Virus record (IMG/VR): IMGVR_UViG_3300030331_004412
Coordinates: 1 to 56,692 of that record
From: a virus
Reading direction: 5' to 3' (one strand)
DNA length: 56,692 bases
Shown one piece after another: positions 56,384-56,692 of the stretch (positions within the stretch are counted from its first letter, which is position 1; each line of letters opens with the position of its first letter). A program made the translations under genes and the position numbers. The notes under the pieces were generated by a model. It was not told where the DNA came from. It ran no database searches and saw nothing but the letters and a program-made list of their open reading frames with translations.

Positions 56384-56682
56384 TTTGCTTGGTCATCGAC
56401 TCCGTGGATACGGCACTCGAACTTCTCGGCGGCACACAGGTTGCTGAGTGCGTCAGTGACGAACCCTTCGTCGTACCGCCCAAGCTTGCCACGCATCCAG
56501 TCAAGGTCAAGCTCGTCGTCGAGGTCAATTCGACGCTCGAATGTGACGTGAAAGTCACCGACGTATTCGCTTTCTTCGACGCGAACCTCGCTGCCTTCAA
56601 GCTCTGTACATGCGGCCTCTACCCCGTGTTGCACACCCTCACGGAAGATGGCGATAGCCACGGCCTTGGGGATGACGGGCAT
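56380..56682 (-). CDS. First gene of the leftward operon
   Basis: A 100-aa acidic protein (EGVQHGVEAACTELEGSEVR; DLDWMRGKLGRYDEGFVTDA). Its ATG is 10 nt from the window edge, preceded by CACCCCTACT on the minus strand, which is half of the junction palindrome. No family recognised. Being first behind the divergent region, it may be the earliest protein made, perhaps a host-takeover or anti-restriction factor. That role is inference. Confidence 0.65.
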   Translation of the reverse strand: MPVIPKAVAIAIFREGVQHGVEAACTELEGSEVRVEESEYVGDFHVTFERRIDLDDELDLDWMRGKLGRYDEGFVTDALSNLCAAEKFECRIHGVDDQAK

Positions 56683-56692
56683 AGTAGGGGTG
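56683..56692. repeat. Left part of the junction palindrome
   Basis: The last six bases, GGGGTG (56687-56692), plus GTC at 1-3 make the arm that pairs with GACCACCCC at 5-13. Only a circular or permuted molecule would contain the full dyad. Confidence 0.55.

Noticed and set aside
1-56692. Diversity-generating retroelement, CRISPR array or integrase
   Set aside because: Searched for because Bacteroidota phages often carry them; no reverse transcriptase, spaced identical repeats or recombinase motif was seen.

Overview
The window looks like the complete or nearly complete genome of a tailed phage, probably a podovirus, that infects a marine member of the Bacteroidota (Flavobacteriia-like). Host evidence: promoter-like TAnnTTTG boxes (the Bacteroidota -7 element), almost no Shine-Dalgarno sites, a VirE/BT4734-type primase-helicase, a protein with a type IX secretion (T9SS) sorting domain, and a phage-encoded outer-membrane barrel. 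The TerL, portal and tail-nozzle proteins and their order recall crAss-like and other Bacteroidota podoviruses, but the giant RNA polymerase of Crassvirales is absent. No DNA polymerase, RNA polymerase, integrase or clear small terminase subunit was seen.

Layout. Bases 1-522 are non-coding: a divergent control region with a 33-nt alternating purine/pyrimidine tract, CACA/TGTG hairpins and candidate promoters on both strands. Joining the right edge to the left edge creates a 19-nt near-perfect palindrome, which suggests the sequence is circular or circularly permuted. From 523 to 48242 nearly all genes are on the plus strand. First come a lytic transglycosylase and an M15 endolysin, then two paralogous jelly-roll receptor-binding proteins. 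Next is a block of small genes: a minus-strand winged-helix candidate, a GroES-like protein, a CxxCxxCC protein, an HNH nuclease and tRNA-Arg(UCU). The virion module follows: large terminase, portal, collagen-like fibre, five very basic small proteins, small beta proteins, scaffold, major capsid, decoration proteins, connector proteins, a 2410-aa nozzle protein plus a separate nozzle-like protein, and three internal or ejection proteins. A holin candidate leads into an envelope cassette: a T9SS-sorted surface protein, an outer-membrane barrel, a membrane-anchored coiled coil and a thioredoxin-fold protein lacking CxxC.

From 56682 down to 48239 all genes are on the minus strand and tightly overlapped: conserved early genes, a DnaA-domain-IV-like protein, an annealing protein, a RecE-like exonuclease, a small SSB-like protein, the primase-helicase, two PD-(D/E)XK nucleases, a lipoprotein and an in-frame dockerin-like ORF. 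The two arms collide at 48239-48242, where the stop codons overlap. The inferred strategy is replication with a host polymerase, supported by phage primase-helicase, SSB-like and recombination functions, followed by one long late strand read from many short promoters. Several of these promoters sit only 4-6 nt before a start codon and predict leaderless mRNAs.
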